Shown here piece by piece: positions 61,894 to 64,000 of a stretch of 64,000 nt of DNA. Each line of letters opens with the position of its first letter. Within the stretch, counting starts at the first letter, position 1. The translations under genes were made by a program, and so were the position numbers. This stretch comes from JASHPR01 sp963778075 (GTDB lineage Bacteria; Actinomycetota; Actinomycetes; Streptosporangiales; Streptosporangiaceae): contig CAVZTJ010000011.1 in NCBI GenBank assembly GCA_963778075.1, forward strand, positions 186,001 to 250,000. Reading direction: 5' to 3'. The notes beneath the pieces are model-generated. The model had not been told where the DNA came from. It searched no databases and saw only the letters and a program-made list of their open reading frames with translations.

Positions 61894-62398
61894 CCCGGTC
61901 CGCCCGGTGCGGCAGCTTCCAGCCAGGGCGGACATAGTGGCAGGTATATCCCGCTGGATAGCGTTCCAGGTAGTCCTGGTGCTCGGGCTCTGCCTCCCAG
62001 AACGGCCCGGCGGGGGTTACCTCGGTGACCACTTTGCCCGGCCACAGGCCGGAGGCGTCGACGTCGGCGATCGTGTCCTCGGCGACCCGCTTCTGCTCGT
62101 CGCTGAGGTAGAAGATGGCCGACCGGTAGCTGGTCCCCATGTCGTTGCCCTGGCGGTTCAGCGTCGACGGGTCGTGGATCTGGAAAAAGAACTCCAGCAG
62201 GTCCCGGTAGGAGATCTTGTCCGGGTCGAACGTGATCTCGATCGCCTCGGCGTGGCCGTGGTGGTTCCGGTACGTCGCGTTCGCCACGTCGCCGCCGGTA
62301 TAGCCGGCCCTGGTCGAGATCACGCCGGGGAGCTTGCGGATCAGATCCTGCACGCCCCAGAAACAGCCGCCGGCGAGGATTGCCTTCTCGGTCGTCAT
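61883..62398 (-). CDS. msrA: Peptide methionine-S-sulfoxide reductase
   Basis: 171 residues with the GGCFWG active-site Cys motif, NATYRNHHGHAEAIEITFDP and the GTSYRSAIFY segment of MsrA. Reduces the S epimer of methionine sulfoxide with thioredoxin, a repair enzyme in the cytoplasm. ATG overlaps the msrB stop (ATGA). Convergent with the broken lipoprotein gene; a strong hairpin terminator follows. Confidence 0.95.
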   Translation of the reverse strand: MTTEKAILAGGCFWGVQDLIRKLPGVISTRAGYTGGDVANATYRNHHGHAEAIEITFDPDKISYRDLLEFFFQIHDPSTLNRQGNDMGTSYRSAIFYLSDEQKRVAEDTIADVDASGLWPGKVVTEVTPAGPFWEAEPEHQDYLERYPAGYTCHYVRPGWKLPHRADRVTS

Positions 62399-62883
62399 GA
62401 TGCACTCCTGGTGTCGGTTGCCTTGGCGACGGTAACGCTGTCGAACAGCTTCCGGTACTCGCCATACCCCTCCCGCTCGAGGTCATCGAGCGGGATGAAG
62501 CGGAGAGAGGCCGAGTTGATGCAGTAACGCAGGCCCCCGGCGTCCCTCGGCCCGTCCCGGAAGACGTGGCCCAGGTGGCTGTCGCCGTGGGCGGAGCGGA
62601 CCTCAGTCCCGAATATCAGGCTGCCGAAGCCGCGCTTCTCGACGACGTTCTCGGGCTCGATCGGTACGGTGAAGCTCGGCCAGCCGGTGCCGCTGTCGAA
62701 CTTGTTGACCGAAGCGAACAGCGGCTCGCCCGATACGACATCGACGTAGATGCCGGGCTCGTGGTTGTCCCAGTACTCGTTGCGGAACGCCGGCTCGGTG
62801 GCGCTGCACTGGGTGACCTGATACTGATCGGGCGTCAGCTGGGAGACGGCCTCGGGGTTCTTGCGGTAGTTGTTGTCTGACAC
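62395..62883 (-). CDS. msrB: Peptide methionine-R-sulfoxide reductase
   Basis: 162 residues. MsrB signature GTGWPSF and catalytic Cys in GGLRYCINSASLRF. The two CxxC pairs that bind structural zinc in many MsrB proteins are missing: the protein has only Cys near residue 26 and the catalytic one. So it is the zinc-free type. First gene of the msrB-msrA operon; reduces the R epimer. Confidence 0.93.
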   Translation of the reverse strand: MSDNNYRKNPEAVSQLTPDQYQVTQCSATEPAFRNEYWDNHEPGIYVDVVSGEPLFASVNKFDSGTGWPSFTVPIEPENVVEKRGFGSLIFGTEVRSAHGDSHLGHVFRDGPRDAGGLRYCINSASLRFIPLDDLEREGYGEYRKLFDSVTVAKATDTRSAS

Positions 62884-63010
62884 GTGGGATCCTTTGCGGA
62901 GTGCCGCCCGCTGGATGCGGGCGCATCGTACACAACGGATACAACCAGGCTCAGGCCCAGGCTATTTCTGCAGGTGACCTTCGGTTTGAGGCCGTCAGGG
63001 GGAGCTGTTC

Positions 63011-63725
63011 GTGGAGACCAGCCGCAAGGTGGCCATCATCACCGGAGGCTCCCAGGGCATCGGCGCCGGCCTGGTCGCCGGATACCGCGGGCGGGGCTGG
63101 GCGGTGGTGGCCAGCGCCCGCACGTTCAAGCCGTCCGGGGACCCGGACCTGCTCACCATCGAGGGCGACATCACGGATCCGGCCACCGCCGGCCCGGATC
63201 ATGGGCGCCGCGCTGGAGCGGTTCGGGCGCATCGACACGCTGGTCAACAACGCCGGGGTGTTCGTCTCCAAGCCGTTCACCGAGTACACCGCGCAGGACT
63301 ACGCCCTGATCACCGCCCTCAACCTGGGTGGCTTCTTCTGGCTGACCCAGCAGGCCGTCGCCGAGATGGTCTCCCGCGGTGGCGGGCACGTGGTCAACAT
63401 CGCGGCCAGCGTGGCCGAGGTCGCGAACACCGCAGCGCCGTCGGTGCTGACCGCGCTGACCAAGGGCGGCCTGGCCGCGGCGACCAGATCGCTGGCCGTC
63501 GAGTACGCCTCGCGCGGCATCCGGGTCAACGCCGTCTCGCCCGGCATCATCCAGACGCCGATGCACTCGCCGGAGAGCTACGAGCATCTCGGCCCCCAGC
63601 TTCCCCCGCTCGGGCGCGTTGGCCAGGTCAGCGACGTGGTCGACGCGGTCTTGTTCCTGGAATCTTCGCCGTACGTGACCGGCGAGATCGTGCATATCGA
63701 CGGCGGCCTGACCGCCGGTCACTGA
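63011..63725 (+). pseudogene. Short-chain dehydrogenase, frameshifted
   Basis: GTG start behind GGGGGAG. The first ~58 codons carry the Rossmann motif GGSQGIG, and the frame breaks near 63185. The rest reads in a different frame: RIMGAALERFGRIDTLVNNA, then a helix region with LTALTKGGLAAATRSLAVEY (Ser/Lys of the catalytic area) and PGIIQTPMHSP. One extra base in the CCGGCCCGGATC stretch restores the reading. Either a recent inactivating shift or a sequencing error in a GC-rich run. NAD(P)-dependent oxidoreductase if repaired. Confidence 0.8.
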
Positions 63726-63798
63726 TCTCCTGAACCAGGGCACAGTCCAGGGTGTTCCCCGGGTGCAAAGCGCTCCGCCGTAGGCCACGATTGGCACC

Positions 63799-64000
63799 AT
63801 GAGCCAAACCATGACCTACCGGCAGATGGGAACGGACGACCGGTCCCAGGCGCACACGCTGTTCTCGCAGACCATGGGCTACGTCGCCCTCACCGCCGGC
63901 CTATTTGCGCTCGGCGCCTGGGTTGGCCACAACCTCAGCGGAGGCGTGGGCATCATCGCGTTCATCGCCGCCTTCGCAGCGCTGATCGGCATGCGGTTCG
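63799..64000 (+). CDS. Bax inhibitor-1 family membrane protein (3' end outside window)
   Basis: First ~67 codons: MSQTMTYRQMGTDD followed by two hydrophobic segments (TMGYVALTAGLFALGAWVGH, then GVGIIAFIAAFAALIGM). The pattern fits the start of YccA/BI-1-like proteins. The gene runs off the window. A second ATG at codon 5 is an alternative start. Confidence 0.6.
   Translation, partial: MSQTMTYRQMGTDDRSQAHTLFSQTMGYVALTAGLFALGAWVGHNLSGGVGIIAFIAAFAALIGMRF

Overview
The window is very GC-rich, with strong G/C bias at third codon positions, GTG starts next to ATG and many 4-base ATGA start/stop overlaps. This fits a soil-type actinomycete. Regulators (two complete TetR plus a TetR remnant, two PadR, LacI, IclR, LysR, a GAF/PucR-type activator), an ECF sigma factor, a SpoIIE-type phosphatase and secreted carbohydrate-active enzymes support this. 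The genus cannot be told from the sequence. I saw no rRNA, tRNA, intact insertion sequence, prophage or CRISPR array.

Layout. 1-10053: a catabolic and uptake run of two amidohydrolases, a TIGR04076 protein and a luciferase-like oxidoreductase, then a complete peptide-type ABC importer whose two ATPases are fused in one protein. 10083-12392: a 48-residue ORF, a TetR/membrane-protein divergon and a protease gene destroyed by an internal deletion. 12668-16231: a large secreted family-31 glycoside hydrolase. 16317-18417: an ECF sigma factor with a membrane partner that carries a seven-repeat extracytoplasmic domain. 18631-20569: a TetR remnant and a TetR/hydrolase divergon. 20601-27067: a PAS/GAF/SpoIIE phosphatase behind a histone-deacetylase-family gene, divergent from a frameshifted P1 peptidase and an S9 peptidase. 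27153-33598: an M23 peptidase, a frameshifted membrane protein, a PadR-controlled MacB-type exporter and small proteins. 33853-39580: a hydrolase, an EamA exporter with LysR, and an aldolase/acetaldehyde dehydrogenase pair with IclR. 39588-45199: ankyrin protein, phosphotransferase, IPT membrane protein and a PadR / membrane protein / signal peptidase operon. 45220-48944: APC permease, LacI regulator and ribokinase. 49029-55127: GrpB, a sarcosine-oxidase-like flavoprotein, a DUF2075 ATPase, an arylsulfatase remnant and two dehydrogenases. 55314-60444: a glutamine-synthetase-like ligase, a P450, a GAF/PucR regulator and a VOC protein. 60610-64000: a truncated lipoprotein, msrB-msrA, a frameshifted dehydrogenase and the start of a Bax-inhibitor-1 protein.

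Two themes recur. First, regulators commonly sit beside inverted repeats with perfect or near-perfect arms, so the local circuits can be read from sequence: PadR at 32401 and 43764, LacI at 46843, TetR at 11051 and 19564, IclR at 38713. Second, gene decay is common. Two genes are internal-deletion fusions, three carry single-base frameshifts, and several others survive as fragments or truncations. The window therefore looks like an accessory region in flux, although some single-base breaks could be assembly errors.
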